DNA of 64,000 nt from Catonia carolina (Eukaryota > Arthropoda > Insecta > Hemiptera > Achilidae), in contig JAQMRL010000004.1 of assembly GCA_035578175.1 (NCBI GenBank), positions 39,020,901 to 39,084,900 of the forward strand, in the 5' to 3' direction. Position numbers and translations under genes: made by a program. Below the pieces are notes generated by a model that worked only from the letters and a program-made list of their open reading frames with translations, was not told where the DNA came from and made no database searches. Each line of letters starts with the position of its first letter. Position 1 is the first letter of the stretch. Shown here one piece after another: positions 1 to 10,417 of the stretch.

Positions 1-400
1 GGTATAAAAACAGTTCCCGCCTTTGTAGTGAATTAGTCTGTAATTAATTGAATTATGAATGGAAAGTGTTGTCGGGTCATTCAAAATAGTTTCGCTACGT
101 TAACTACATTAATAGTGCGAGTGCGTACGAGTGGTAGTAAGTGGTTATGGACAGGTAAATCATTTGTTTTGATTTTTGAATGACAGTTTCTTTTCATTAT
201 AGTCAAGTTTAGTTTAAGCTAAAGTATTGTAATTAAATTTAAGTGTTCTAATATTGTAGTTTGTTAGTAGGCTAAGATTAAATATTTATTGTATCAATAA
301 ATAATTAATAATTGTTATAAGTTTAAAGCATGTCTGTCTGTCTATCTGTCTGTCTGTTATTTATCATACCCAGATCCCGAACGAATCTAATCTTAGGTGT
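1..400 (+). mobile_element. LTR of a degraded LTR retrotransposon (partial)
   Basis: Inferred LTR lying before protease-bearing pol debris. A TATAAAA box is at 3-9, an AATAAA signal at 296-301, and a (TCTG)n stretch at 331-357, ending near the segment CCCAGATCCCGAACG at 369-383. The 185-300 part and the 369-383 segment recur in the same order at 60400-60495 and 61461-61475, which shows this is a dispersed repeat end rather than unique promoter DNA. The left edge is cut by the window, so true LTR ends and a primer-binding site could not be fixed. Confidence 0.45.
3..9 (+). promoter_or_regulatory. TATA box of the LTR-like segment
   Basis: TATAAAA followed by a GC-containing stretch; the position upstream of an AATAAA signal at 296-301 fits a U3-R-U5 order. 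Inference only; no transcript evidence is possible from sequence. Confidence 0.35.
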
Positions 401-498
401 TATAACACTGTAAAGCTAGTAAATACACATAAAATTCGACTGATAGCTGGTACGTAATACGTTATGTAAACATTCAGCTCGAACAATATTTATAACGG

Positions 499-693
499 TT
501 TTTTTAACTTTTTTTATTTATTTAACGTCGCATCAACTGCAAGGTCATTAGCGACGACGTTGGGGTGTAATTATGCGTAATGAGGATGAAATGATTTTTT
601 GTAACGTATAAAAATATGCCGTGCCTGAGTGGTATTCGAACCCAGGACCGCATGAGAGGCGAGCACGTTACCAACTACGCCAATACGGCTGGC
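499..693 (-). mobile_element. tRNA-headed SINE, family C, copy 1
   Basis: Read on the minus strand it starts at 693 with a tRNA-like head (A-box-like TGGCGTAGTTGG, B-box-like GGTTCGAATACC), then a body shared with copies at 9368, 33724 and 41194 (GGCATATTTT, ATCATTTCATCC) and an end GACGTTAAATAAATA with an A-rich tail, seen as T runs at 499-517. The body of this copy differs from the others in the region just before the tail, so it may be a subfamily. It lies inside the LTR retrotransposon relic. Confidence 0.8.
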
Positions 694-867
694 ATTAAAT
701 TTGTTTTATTTGATATTTTAATGAAATGAGTTGTTTTATTACTTTGAGAATTACCATACGATCATTATAATTATTAAAATTTGGTTTTGTCTTAGATGTT
801 CAGAACAAAACGAAAGTAATGTATCACAAGATAGTTTAAACTGAATAGTCCCAAAAGTTACGGAACT

Positions 868-1620
868 GTGGCACAGCTTAAAACCAGATCTAGTAGATAT
901 AATTACAGTTTAAAAATAATTATGTTTGCAAAAAGGAAATTTGGGCATGAAAAATCGGAATTGTTCTGTTTATTTAAAAATTATCATAAAAATGACAGTT
1001 GTTTTTATTCGCATGGTGTAAGATATGAAATTCATGGAACAAGGTTACCTAATAAAATATCTGAATTTTAAAAAATTTGTAAAGCGACAAGTATGATCAT
1101 ACAGTTGAAATATCTGAAATATCATATAGTGATTCTTGTGATAATATTTTGTCGCTTGAAACGAATTGTGAAAATAAAGTTAATTGTCCTAAAATTTCGA
1201 TCAAAATTGGCGATATTGGGGAAGAACCAATATTAGATTCTGGTTCTCAGATTTGTATAATTTCTGGAAAATGTTTTGAAAAATACAAAGATTGGTTTTT
1301 AAAAAAAGTATCAATACTTCTCCTTTAAAATGTTTCGGTTCAGTCTATTGATGGACGAAATTTAAAAATTTGTGATAAACAAAAATAATAATGTCGATCA
1401 GTTTTGTAAATGTTATAAGAAACGTGATTTTTTATTAATCTCGGTTGTGATTTCTTGCATAATGAGAATACGTTATTTCGATTTTGAGAAAGGAAGTATA
1501 TTTTTCATAAATAGTTACTTCCAAGAGATTAAGTTTGTTCGTCCCGTACATTCGTCCTGTTCTGCATGATGATGGTAATGACCCTGAACTTGTGATTGCA
1601 GTTTATACTTTGACCGATGG
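868..1620 (+). pseudogene. gag-protease remnant of an LTR retrotransposon
   Basis: The first part (868-1071, 67 codons) has a zinc-knuckle-like run of C, H and C residues. A second open segment at about 1085-1350 reads ISIKIGDIGEEPILDSGSQI, where DSGS fits the active site of retroviral-type aspartic proteases, followed by the usual hydrophobic IIS stretch. Stops and frame changes follow, and no reverse transcriptase is found before the mariner copy at 1768. Role in an intact element: cleavage of the Gag-Pol polyprotein. Clade (Gypsy-like or other) cannot be set from this fragment. Confidence 0.6.
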
Positions 1621-1767
1621 TGAATGTATTTAAGGATATTCAATGATTGATAGGACTGAAGACCTGCTCAAGATACTCCGGAATTGGTAACTATGAATAA
1701 AAATATACGTTTTTAAGTTCAGGTTAAACTTAAGTAACAAAGACCTTACCTATGTGATAGTTACATA

Positions 1768-2651
1768 TGAGGTGTGGCAATTAAGTTCCGGGACTTTGTC
1801 AATAAAACACAATCAAATTACGAGAAAACTTTTATTATCGACCTTCACAATAGCTCCCTTTAACTCTACACAATGAATCCAACGTTGCTCCGATGATTGG
1901 CAGCACCCTTGGTAATCCTCCGAAGTTACTCCATTCAGCACCGCGGTTTCAGATTCCTTGATCTCCTGTACGCCGTAATGATGAATTCCCTTGAGGTGCG
2001 ACTTCATTTTGGAAATAAGAAAAAGTCGCAGGGGGTGGTATCGAAGTTACAGGGTGGATACAGCTACGTTTGAATTATTTTTTTTCTAAAAACTTTTGCA
2101 CAATGAACGACGAATAGGCTGGCGCGTTCACTTGGTGCAAGATCGGCGATTTTGGGCCTCACACGTACTAAAATGCGTGCTCACAGCCGCTCCAGGACGT
2201 CAACATAGAACTGTCCAGTTACTGTCCGGCCGGCAGGAACATATTTACGATGAATGATGCCCCGGGTATCGAAAAAACGATCATCGGCTTTCGTTAGCCA
2301 ATTCTCTCCCTTTTCTACCCACTGCTGACTTTGTTTACGCGTCGCGGAATCATACTCAAATATCCAGACCCATCTCCAGTGACTATCACTCGTCCAATCC
2401 AATCTCTGCCTTCGCTCTGAATGCAGGACAACAAATCCTCGATAACGTCGCTTGTAATGTAAGTCACTCATTTTCACGACGCCACGAAAAAAGTTACATT
2501 CGAAAAACACGAACCAAACGTACTATCGACTTCAAATTTCGACTGTAACAATAGGAAGGTCCCCTATTTCCGGTTATAAGTTTACAAACGAAGCAATGTT
2601 GCCTATTCCCTAGTTATCACTAAATTTCCGGAACTAAATTGCAACACCTCG
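1768..2651 (-). mobile_element. Internally deleted mariner-family DNA transposon
   Basis: Both ends carry matching inverted repeats, GAGGTGTGGCAATTAAGTTC on the left and GAGGTGTTGCAATTTAGTTC on the right, each bordered by TA (1766-1767 and 2652-2653), the classic Tc1/mariner target. The length of 884 bp is short of the about 1.3 kb of intact mariners. It separates the LTR relic from the GC-rich island. Confidence 0.85.
1813..2510 (-). pseudogene. Mariner transposase, broken
   Basis: Two out-of-frame blocks on the minus strand. Block 2181-2510 carries a mariner catalytic-core stretch (WIFEYDSATRKQSQQWVEKG, then FFDTRGIIHRKYVPAG and QFYVDVLERL). Block 1813-2007 carries the C-terminal end (MKSHLKGIHHYG, TSEDYQGC). 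The DNA-binding N-terminus and the middle of the catalytic core are gone and the blocks are in different frames. An intact enzyme cuts and pastes at TA; this copy cannot make one. Confidence 0.85.
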
Positions 2652-2716
2652 TAGAATATATGAAGTGTCACCGGATGGCGACATTTAATAGCGAGTTGAA
2701 ACCTTTACTTTTTGGT

Positions 2717-2732
2717 GGCCCTGAAAAGGGCC
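2717..2732 (-). promoter_or_regulatory. Histone-type mRNA 3' stem-loop (orphan)
   Basis: On the minus strand the 16-mer GGCCCTTTTCAGGGCC forms a 6-bp stem with a TTTC loop, preceded by AAAC and followed by ACCAAAAAG. This agrees with the conserved animal replication-dependent histone 3' element (6-bp stem, 4-nt loop, ACC-type 3' flank, purine-rich stretch downstream). No H1, H2A, H2B, H3 or H4 coding end could be read upstream of it. It may be the leftover of a histone gene or a chance product of GC-rich sequence; an open minus frame also reads through it. Confidence 0.5.
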
Positions 2733-3300
2733 GTTTAAATGGTGGTCAGCTTGGTGAAGCGTCAGTCGTAGTCGTCGTGGCGGTCGAGGGGCTGAGCGAC
2801 ACGGCGTGTCGTCGTCAAACGGAGACGTCATCTTTCTCCCTCGCAGTAGTGCGTCGATGGCTACTTCGTCGGATCCGGTGGGCGTAAGGCTCGGTTGAGG
2901 GAACGCTGTGAGAATCGCTCGCGTCTGCGGGCGTTGACGGTCCCTGTCGACGGCTTACGGTGTCGGGTCGGCGAGCGAAAGCATCATGTTCTCTCTTGCG
3001 GGGTTGTCGATGAGTCTTCGGTGGAGTCCGGTAGCCGTGTGCCGATGTAGGAAGTCTCGTCGATACTGTAGAGTATCGTGGAATTGAATCTCCTCAGGCT
3101 CAGTGGAGCGCTCTTTTACTGTCACCCAGAGCGCTGTGCTAGAGGGCGGTTATTGGTCTCAGCCTTGGCGACAAAGGCCTCTGCCGGTACGCCGCCACAG
3201 GCCTACCGCCCCTTCCGGAACTATTGGCGGTTCCCTCAGTCGCTAAGTCGGAAGCTTTGATAGCCGGCAGCACAGTACCTAATCAAAGGGGACGGCGGTT
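2733..3300. other. GC-rich, CpG-rich island, unassigned
   Basis: About 560 bp with base composition quite unlike the surrounding AT-rich DNA. On the minus strand one frame is open for roughly 85 codons after a stop (about 2680-2960), and others are open for 60-80 codons, as expected of GC-rich DNA; none matches a family I know. A small hairpin CGATAC/GTATCG lies at about 3061-3078. It begins beside the orphan histone-like stem-loop. Possible origins: histone-cluster spacer, an unrecognised element, or a host CpG island. Confidence 0.4.
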
Positions 3301-3480
3301 ACAGAAGATAATATAAAATAAGATACCTGAATAAAAATTAGCCACATAAATAAAAACCACAATTTTTTTTAACACCCAGTATACACAGTATGATACATCC
3401 ACTTCAATCCAAGTGAAATAGACCACATACAACATCACCAACTGACTCTCGCCCCTCTTCCCGCAAACTCCATATTTCCG

Positions 3481-3517
<37 letters not shown>

Positions 3518-3519
3518 AT
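3481..3519 (+). repeat. (TC)n/(TATC)n microsatellite
   Basis: A TC dinucleotide run passing into TATC tetranucleotides, set in a pyrimidine-rich stretch (3430-3660). Confidence 0.9.
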
Positions 3520-3860
3520 GCTCCCGACTCTCCAGGAACTAAAAATGCTCCCTATTTCAAGCCTTCCCTCGAGCCTTATTACAACCTAAACTACATATTG
3601 CACATAGCATCCATCCAATCACTCTCAAACCCCCCCTCCACCCTTAAAATATTACGAAAAATTAATTGGTCCTGTGTTATCCCCTCGTAAATCTGTCGAA
3701 CGCAGTTGTCCGTATCCCAAGTAGTTTTTGTGATACGTTCGTGATACTATTTTCTAATGTAAATTAGTAAGTAAAAGCAATCATTTGAAATTGATCTTAT
3801 TCATAAAAGAATTCTTTGTTAATATTCTCCCTTTAATTACAAATTAAGACTTTTTTTACC

Positions 3861-4019
3861 ATGTCTTCAATAGAACAACACGGTTCTGTCATGTGTATTA
3901 ATGAAGAAATAACAAAAAGTTTTAATTGGGTGTATCTGAATTGTATTTCAAATTGTTCTACCTCACTTTTTTCACTTTTTAGCACAGAATTCTGCCCATA
4001 TCAGACAAGTGGAGTGTAA
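3861..4019 (+). CDS. Possible short ORF (52 aa), function unknown
   Basis: ATG in the context ACCATG opens 52 codons (start MSSIEQHGSV) ending at TAA. The last dozen codons come from the family B copy that starts at 3991, so if this was a real first exon it was cut by that insertion. No domain, signal peptide or acceptor/donor pair is clear. It may simply be chance. Confidence 0.15.
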   Translation: MSSIEQHGSVMCINEEITKSFNWVYLNCISNCSTSLFSLFSTEFCPYQTSGV

Positions 4020-4380
4020 AATTATTTGCACTCAATCTGTTCGTTGCAGGGCTAAAATAAATAGTTCTGTTTCTTGCCACATGGTCAACCAATTATATGA
4101 CTGAATCATTTAAGAACCGAAGAAGTAGAGGTATAAAAGACACTAATCAGAGTTATCTCCTCTGAAAGTAATGAATTTCGTCATACAGCCAGATCCTGTG
4201 GTGAATGAAGTGATGTGTCATTTGCAGAGTGGAAATGATGTGCTTTTCAGAGGGCACGGAATGCTGAAAAGCGTAATTTTCCACTCATTGAGGAAGGCAA
4301 TTGTAAACCAACGCGCTCCTCTTTTACTTAGTAAAACCTCTAAAGGTTCAAACCAGCCTTTCAGCTGATGACCCGAACAA
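3991..4380 (+). repeat. Family B repeat, copy 1 (near full length)
   Basis: Family B is defined here by comparison within the window: about 400 bp starting with a TGCCCATAACGGGCAG-type hairpin, then GGTGGAGTG, TAGTTCTGTTTCTTATCACA, AGACCCTGTGGTGAATGAAG, GCATGCTGATAAGCATAC, TCCTCGTTTTACTTAGTAAA and an end with the hairpin CAGCCTTTCGGCTG before ATGACCTAAACA. This copy has a weakened first hairpin and keeps the 3' end. Open frames inside it are by-products. Confidence 0.85.
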
Positions 4381-4458
4381 GCACAGAATTCCCTATTTGA
4401 AGACATAAGTTATGAAACTTAGTAATAAGTTGGTACCACAATAAATAAATTTAATAAA

Positions 4459-4955
4459 CTGGTGTGAACAATCACACGACTTTCTCGTGCCAATGCAAAT
4501 AATAAAACACATAACCTGTTTAATCATTTGTAAACAATGCAAAATGAAAACCAACCTAATTTTAATCATGAGTAAATAACACAAAATAAAAATCAACCAC
4601 TATTCGACTTAAAAATACGGAAAATCATTAATTTTTTTATTCACACACTTAATTTCCAGGTTACAAATTTTACATTGGTTTTTGAAACAATAAAATAAGT
4701 TAATTACTTATTCCCACACAATACATTTTCTACTTAAACTAATTTTATAACACAATAATTAACCAAACTTACACCATTATTATTATAATACTAACTGGGG
4801 AAAATGTGGTTAGGTACCTCATTGAAATCGTGTTGAGACACCATGAAGCTCGAAAAAAGAAAGAAAAGCCTAGAGCCAAGTTATAAAAAATTTATAAACT
4901 TTCAATTTTAGTCTTAAATGAATAGATAAAACGAAAAAATAAGAGTACTTTTTTA

Positions 4956-5000
<45 letters not shown>

Positions 5001-5510
5001 CTATAACAAATACAATATTTACGTATAAAACAATTACCTATATTAACCGAATATTTTATACTAATGAAACAAAAATTCGACATCATCTTGTAAAAATAAC
5101 CAGGATTTCAATTCTTTTTAAAAGTTAACAATTTTTACACATGAATTTACATAAGGTAAATAATTAAAAACTTCAACGAACAAAAGGAGAAAAATCTACG
5201 GTATGCTTCAATATTTTGTTTTATTAAAACAACCCGATTTTTCAACCTTAATCGACTTAAATACACTTTAGAATTACTCAGTATAAATTAGAATTACCCA
5301 CCTCTAATAAAAAATATTGACGCTAAACTAAGCTCTGTAGAAAAAATGTTTTAATTAAAAATTGTAATTTTTTATTTTGTATAACTTTAATTATATACAC
5401 TTTTGTCGTAAAATGGATACTAAAACCGTAATCATAAAAAACTAATTTTTTACTGATTTTGATGAAAAAAAATACAGAAAAACACTAATTGATTAAGCGT
5501 TGCGGAAAAA
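4459..5510 (-). repeat. Family A repeat, copy 1 (broken)
   Basis: Minus-strand family A pieces at 4459-4640 (the 3' end, starting CTGGTGTGAACAATCACACG) and 5318-5500 (internal block with GCTAAACTAAGC and TATACACTTTTGTCGTAAAA). The 680 bp between them is not family A and includes the (AT)n run; the 5' half with the microsatellite is missing. Confidence 0.7.
4962..4997. repeat. (AT)n microsatellite
   Basis: Perfect AT dinucleotide run, within the block interrupting family A copy 1. Confidence 0.9.
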
Positions 5511-5514
5511 AATT

Positions 5515-6280
5515 TTAAAATCTATTCATGTTTAAAATTTTGGGTTGAAATTAGACTAAGATGATCAAAAAACTTCAATCAACAATCTGACTTGTGGTAA
5601 GTAAAACAATTTACATTATACGCACTTCACAGTAATGAAGTACTGAATCGATGTTGTAGATTCAAATTTTCATTAAATTCCCTGTAAGCTCTTACATCAT
5701 TGTATCCCTCCCTTGTTGTTTTTAAATGCAAATTACCTACAATCTATAAGGGAGTAGCTTATAGTGGTCATTTTCCTATAATTTATGCCTCTGTAGTTGG
5801 CTTCACTGTAGATCATCCAACCATGTTCCTTGTTGTGACATGCTAATTATTGGCAACCCTGTCATAGTTCACTCCAGAGTAATCTTGCTTGTTCCATGTT
5901 GTTATTCTGAACTACACACTCCCTCATTTCTCCCCTTTTGCTAATTACGTATTTGTTTCCTTCTCTTTGATACTGAATATGTTGGGAGGATCAAGGTGGC
6001 TTTTGATCTCTTCCACATGGTCAAGCAAGTATGCATGGAAATGGATGTTAATCAAGTTATGTTACTAAATTTGGTAGATACAGTACCTACCTAAACATAA
6101 TCTAAGCCAATACCCTGTGGATTTGTGTACATTTACTTCATGTTACTGTGTTGCAGCGGACACGCCTCTTTCATGCTCATCTACCGCAATAATGATCTTG
6201 GATTCTCTACAACTTAGACATTCGTTATTACAAATAATTTTCACATCTAATAACCTACCATCACTGAAATAATTAATTTC
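5515..6280. other. Unassigned stretch
   Basis: About 770 bp, less AT-rich than its surroundings, with no long open frame, terminal repeats or match to the families in this window. A minus-strand open piece around 5950-6060 is too short to name. Confidence 0.4.
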
Positions 6281-6285
6281 TTTAA

Positions 6286-6430
6286 TTTCTCTTGTCTATA
6301 TATAGGAAGGAATTGCCTATAAATATATAGGAAGGAAATTATTGTTTTCATGTCGATTTTTTGAAATCGAGTTTTTACCGGATATACACGTTTTCAAACT
6401 TCCTGGACCTAAAAACATGTTTTAGTGATT

Positions 6431-6478
<48 letters not shown>

Positions 6479-6522
6479 TGTGCGTGCGCGCACGCGTTCG
6501 CTCACACACACGCGCGCGCGCG

Positions 6523-6558
<36 letters not shown>

Positions 6559-7345
6559 AACCATGTAACCCATAAAACATGTTCTTAGCGAGTAGTCAGT
6601 GTGTTTGTGTGTGTGAACAAAATATATCAAGAACGAAATAGCGTACGAATTTGAAACTTGGAGTTTACGTTAGGTACAACTATGGGACGCAAAAAGAATA
6701 TTTTCATCAAAATCGGTCAACCGGAAATAGTGGTTTATTCATGCGGTTTTTCACTTTTTACGATTTTCTCAAAAATTGCTGCTATGATATTTTTTAAAAT
6801 CGCCTCAACTAAATTTTTATGCTCTACGAGATAGGTTAAGCGCCACATCTACTGAAATTGTGGGGGGCTGTGCTCTCGAGGTTAAAAATAGTTCGTTTTT
6901 AAGATTGTGCCTTAATTGGGATTCAAGGCCAAAAGAGTAGAACAAAATCGTAATAATATAATTCGATTTGATTAAAGTTGTAAAACATTTAAAACCTACG
7001 ACTTTTATATCAAACATTTTTTTCCACAGCGCTTATTTTAGTTTTAAAAAGGTATTTTCTGTATTTTTCTCATCAAAATCGGTAAAAAATGGTATGTTTT
7101 AATATTGCTATGTTTTAATTAAAGTTTTAGGAATTTAAAAAATCACAACTTTTATTTCAAGCATTTTTTTCTACAGCCAAACATAGGTTGATTTTCTTTT
7201 AGCATCAATCACTCATGATTAAAATTAGTTTATCTTTTACATTTAATATCGTTTACTCATGATTTTTTTTTAAATGTATTCCAATGTTTAAATTGGCAAG
7301 AGAAAGTTGTGTGAGTGTTTCACATCAGATTTTTAAAAAAATCAT
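6286..7345 (+). repeat. Family A repeat, copy 2 (full length)
   Basis: Starts at CTCTTGTCTATATATAGGAAGG and ends TGTGAGTGTTTCACATCAGA. In order it shows the 5' palindrome, TTTTCACCGG/TTTTTACCGG block, GATTGGTGTG with the microsatellite, TCAAGAACG, ATCGGTCAACCGGAAATAGT, TCTCAAAAA, ATGCTCTACGAGATAGG, and the 3' GGCAAGAGAAAGTTGTGTG. No protein is encoded; open frames in GT/CA tracts are low-complexity. Confidence 0.85.
6433..6556. repeat. Compound (GT)n-(GC)-(AC)n microsatellite
   Basis: A run of GT passes through a short GCGC-rich core into a run of AC, so the tract is nearly self-complementary and could fold into a long hairpin. Other family A copies have only one orientation at this place. 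Confidence 0.9.
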
Positions 7346-8170
7346 TATGTAAAGTCGGTTTGAGATGCAGTGAATTGCATTATTTAATTAATTAAGCAAT
7401 CATTACTTAAAACGGCGTTTAGGAAAGATGGTTAATTTTTCAGCCTATCCAATTTAATATTTTGAAGGATATTTTTGAAAATTGGGAACAATATCTGTAT
7501 TTACTTTTAGTATTAACTTAATAACTAGATCAATAGCTTTATTATAAAATAAAACAAAAAGGTATCTTTTAAACAGAAGTCCCTTGTAACGGAATATTAG
7601 AGAGACGTCAAACGATAATGCAAATAAATTACACATTAAAGATATGATAAAAAAATACTAGAAATTGACAGTAATGGGACAAAATGGAATGCTATGATAA
7701 ATACTGTTATAAATAAGGAATGAATATAAAGGTCAAAGAGAAAGAGTACTGAGTAAATAAATAAATAATAATAAGAAGAAAAAAATACTAATCCGACCTC
7801 AATATGTCTTTAGAAAGTAAACTGATATGACAAGAAACTAAACAAATTTATGAAGGTCTGTATGAAATATGCTTTTTTCATTTTTATTAATTTCTTCTTT
7901 TAGATTTAAATCTAATTTATTTGAGAACTAATAATTTCTCCTGCGCTTTACGTGAGAAAACTATTTTCATCAGTGGGTTGCTTACATAATTTATCTACAT
8001 AAAAGTTTAGTTAATTTTCTTTGGTTAATTTTCTTTTAGCATCAATTAATAATTATAATTCGACCTCAATATGCGCAATAATAATTGCGGTAATTATAAT
8101 TATTCAATAATTAATTTAATTAACATAATATAAGATGATTGTATTAGAAACATCTGGGAGAGTTTTATAA
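7346..8170. other. Unassigned AT-rich stretch
   Basis: No convincing gene. Short direct repeats of TTAATTTTCTTT occur around 8005-8040, similar to an internal part of family A (7188-7200), so part of this may be decayed family A. Confidence 0.35.
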
Positions 8171-8172
8171 AA

Positions 8173-8517
8173 GTGAAATATTTCGAAAAAGTAAAATGTT
8201 ATGATTATAAATTATTTAAGCAACCCACTAATGAAAATAAATATGTTACCAGCAGAAGTAACATAGAGATAATTCAAAGGTTCCAAAATAAGGTTCTTCG
8301 GGCTATAACAAGGGCACCATGGTTCGCAAGGAATGCAGAAATACAACATTATTGCAACCTTCCTGATGTAATGGACGAGGTCAGGCGTTTTAATAGAAAA
8401 TATCAGGCAAGACTTGAAAGCCACGAAAACGAATTAGCCATAAATCTTCTAAATAATGCAGAAGAAGTTAGGCGCCTGAAACGTTACCATGTTTTGGACT
8501 TGTCTGAAAGAGTTTAA
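8173..8517 (+). pseudogene. Jockey-type LINE, C-terminal end of reverse transcriptase ORF
   Basis: A 114-codon open segment whose second half reads RSNIEIIQRFQNKVLRAITR, APWFARN, RFNRKYQARLESH and RRLKRYHVLDL, the pattern at the C-terminus of Jockey-clade LINE polyproteins, ending in the usual place at TAA. The reverse transcriptase core is absent, so this is a 5'-truncated insertion. The upstream junction is near 8168 and the 3' UTR probably runs on past 8517; no poly(A) tail was found. Confidence 0.8.
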
Positions 8518-8774
8518 ATGTATATAAAATTTTAGTGAAAAGTATTCTATTTTGTAAAATGTAAATATCTTTGTACATAGTAATTTTCTCTTTGAACACA
8601 TGAATAATTGATGTAATGAGAGGTACTCAGGGTAATGAGGCCTCAACTTGTGATTTGTACATTCAAAAGATTTGCTTATAGTTTATTTTTAAAAAACTGA
8701 TTGCAAATAATGTTATTTTGAAAAAAAAAATCCTTGTAAAAGTAGTAACTTTTATGAGCATTAACTATTATAAA

Positions 8775-8957
8775 CACTAGAAATTGATTACTGGTGTTCT
8801 TTGATGGTTGGGGTTCAATCAACCATACTCTCTCAGGAATGGTTGGCCTGGATCTGTTCAAGACTACACCTCATTTACATGTCATACATATTATCCTCGT
8901 CTTATCGGATCATAGGTTTGTTTATTGCCCTGAATTGAACAGACTGAAAACTAATAT
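8775..8957 (+). repeat. Family D SINE-like repeat, copy 1 (3' half)
   Basis: Contains TTTGATGGTTGGGGTTCAAT, ACTCTCTCAGGAATGG, AAGACTACACCTCATTTACA and CTGAATTGAACAGA, shared with six other copies. The tRNA-like head is missing. Confidence 0.8.
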
Positions 8958-9210
8958 AATATAATGAGATTTATGCAGAATTCTTTCAGGATCTGGTTGT
9001 TTAAAAATAAAAAAACTTTTTAAACGTATAGCAAGTATTTATTTACAGATTTGTCAATCATTTACTTTAATTATTACAGTTACCTGTAATTAAAAATGTT
9101 CCACTCAACAAGAAAATAAATAGCATATGTATCGTGCTCAATAGGTCGACCATTTAAATAGAAAGTCAGAAAGCTGCTTACTTAGTTTAGTTAGAGGATA
9201 TAAACAGTTG

Positions 9211-9290
9211 AGAGTAGAGATATTGGCAGACCGAAGAAAAGATGGGTGCCGGAACTGGTAGAATGCCTAACTCGTGAAGAGAAGAAGAAG
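9211..9290 (+). mobile_element. Extreme 3' fragment of a (GAA)-tailed LINE
   Basis: Resembles the 3' end of the LINE at 44540-45684 (AGATGGG, GGAAC.GG, AGAATGCCTAA) and closes with GAAGAGAAGAAGAAG, the same trinucleotide tail type. Only about 80 bp remain. Confidence 0.55.
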
Positions 9291-9367
9291 TTAGCCATAT
9301 TTACGTGCTAGTAAATTACAATGAACTTCTTAATCTAATAAAAATGTAAATTGATTACAAAAACTTG

Positions 9368-9502
9368 GATCATGCGGTCTTGGGTTCAAATCCCATTCAG
9401 GTACGGCATATTTTCATACGTTACAAAAAAATCATTTCATCCTTTACCGTCTGCATTAGCAGTAATTGCAGAACTGTCGGTCGTTAAACCAAAAAAAAAA
9501 AA
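9368..9502 (+). mobile_element. SINE family C, copy 2 (5' truncated)
   Basis: Begins inside the tRNA-like head (GCGGTCTTGGGTTCAAATCC, B box) and continues through GGCATATTTTCATACG, CGTCTGCATTAGCAGTAATT and CGTTAAACC to an A-tail at about 9490-9501. The A box is lost. Confidence 0.85.
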
Positions 9503-9839
9503 AGTTAAATAAAAAACAGACTTCTAAAAAGAAATATTATTATTTATAATCAAATAATTAATGAATAAGTTTAGTTACAATGTACATTTGATTTATTTTC
9601 TAAAATTGTATTCTACTGTGGGTCGGGAAATATGACATAAGTGCCACTCGGTATTTCGAAATTTTTCAAGTTTTTCACTACTCTGAAATTATATATGTAA
9701 AATCATTACAGTGGTAATTATCTTTATTATATCTATATTTATTTGCTGTTAAGCCTATGCTTCCCCTTAGGTTTTCTAGTTCTTTAGTCCTATTGATAGT
9801 GGTAATACAAAAAATTAAATTCTTGGCTGTTATCTACAA

Positions 9840-10392
9840 TCTTGTTGGAATTTTAGACCAGTGAGGTGACTTAAGACGTTTCTGGAATCTCTTTTTGCAG
9901 CCTACATTCTCTGCACTCGTTCATTGTACACGTTTCTCCGGTCTTCTGTCTACCCGGTGATCTGTTTTTTTTTCTTCATGGAAGCCCTTAAAGTCCGTAA
10001 TTATTTTTCTGAATTTAGTTCGGTTCATTAAGTTTTCTCGGATTATTCCGATTTTCTCAGTATCCTTTCTGACTTTTTAAACCATTCATTCGACTCCTTA
10101 GGTCTATCGTTTAGTGTCTTAAAAATTTGTTTTGTTAACTGGTTGTCATCCATTCTATCAAGTTCCCGTAGAATTTAAGTCTTTAATATCTAATCTTTTC
10201 CATTTATCGTTTTTTTTTGTACAGTTCCTCTCGACCTTGTAACCTATATAGTCCGTCTACTATCTTTGGACCCATTATCTTCCGGAGGATCTTTCTCTCA
10301 AATTTCTCTGCTTCTCGTAGACCAGCCTTCCCAGTCATTCTAAGTCACTCGCATACAGACGCACAGCTTTTATCACAGCATTTTAAATCCTG
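9840..10392 (-). pseudogene. LINE C-terminal fragment, frameshifted
   Basis: Minus-strand translation gives EAEKFERKILRKIMGPK, ELYKK, RLKFYG and MDD blocks in changing frames, the pattern seen after the reverse transcriptase core in several LINE clades. No catalytic motif remains. It abuts family E copy 1 on the right. A similar but distinct C-terminus is at 48425-49075. Confidence 0.6.
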
Positions 10393-10417
10393 GCTGTCTT
10401 CAGCGAGTTTTTTTATA

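Noticed and set aside
328..360. (TCTG)n direct repeats looked at as a CRISPR-like array
   Set aside because: Uninterrupted tetranucleotide repeats without spacers: a plain microsatellite.
6361..6588. Open frames of alternating Cys-Val or His-Thr residues on both strands, also at 56474-57018 and 63434-63852
   Set aside because: They are translations of CA/GT microsatellites inside family A and carry no protein signal.
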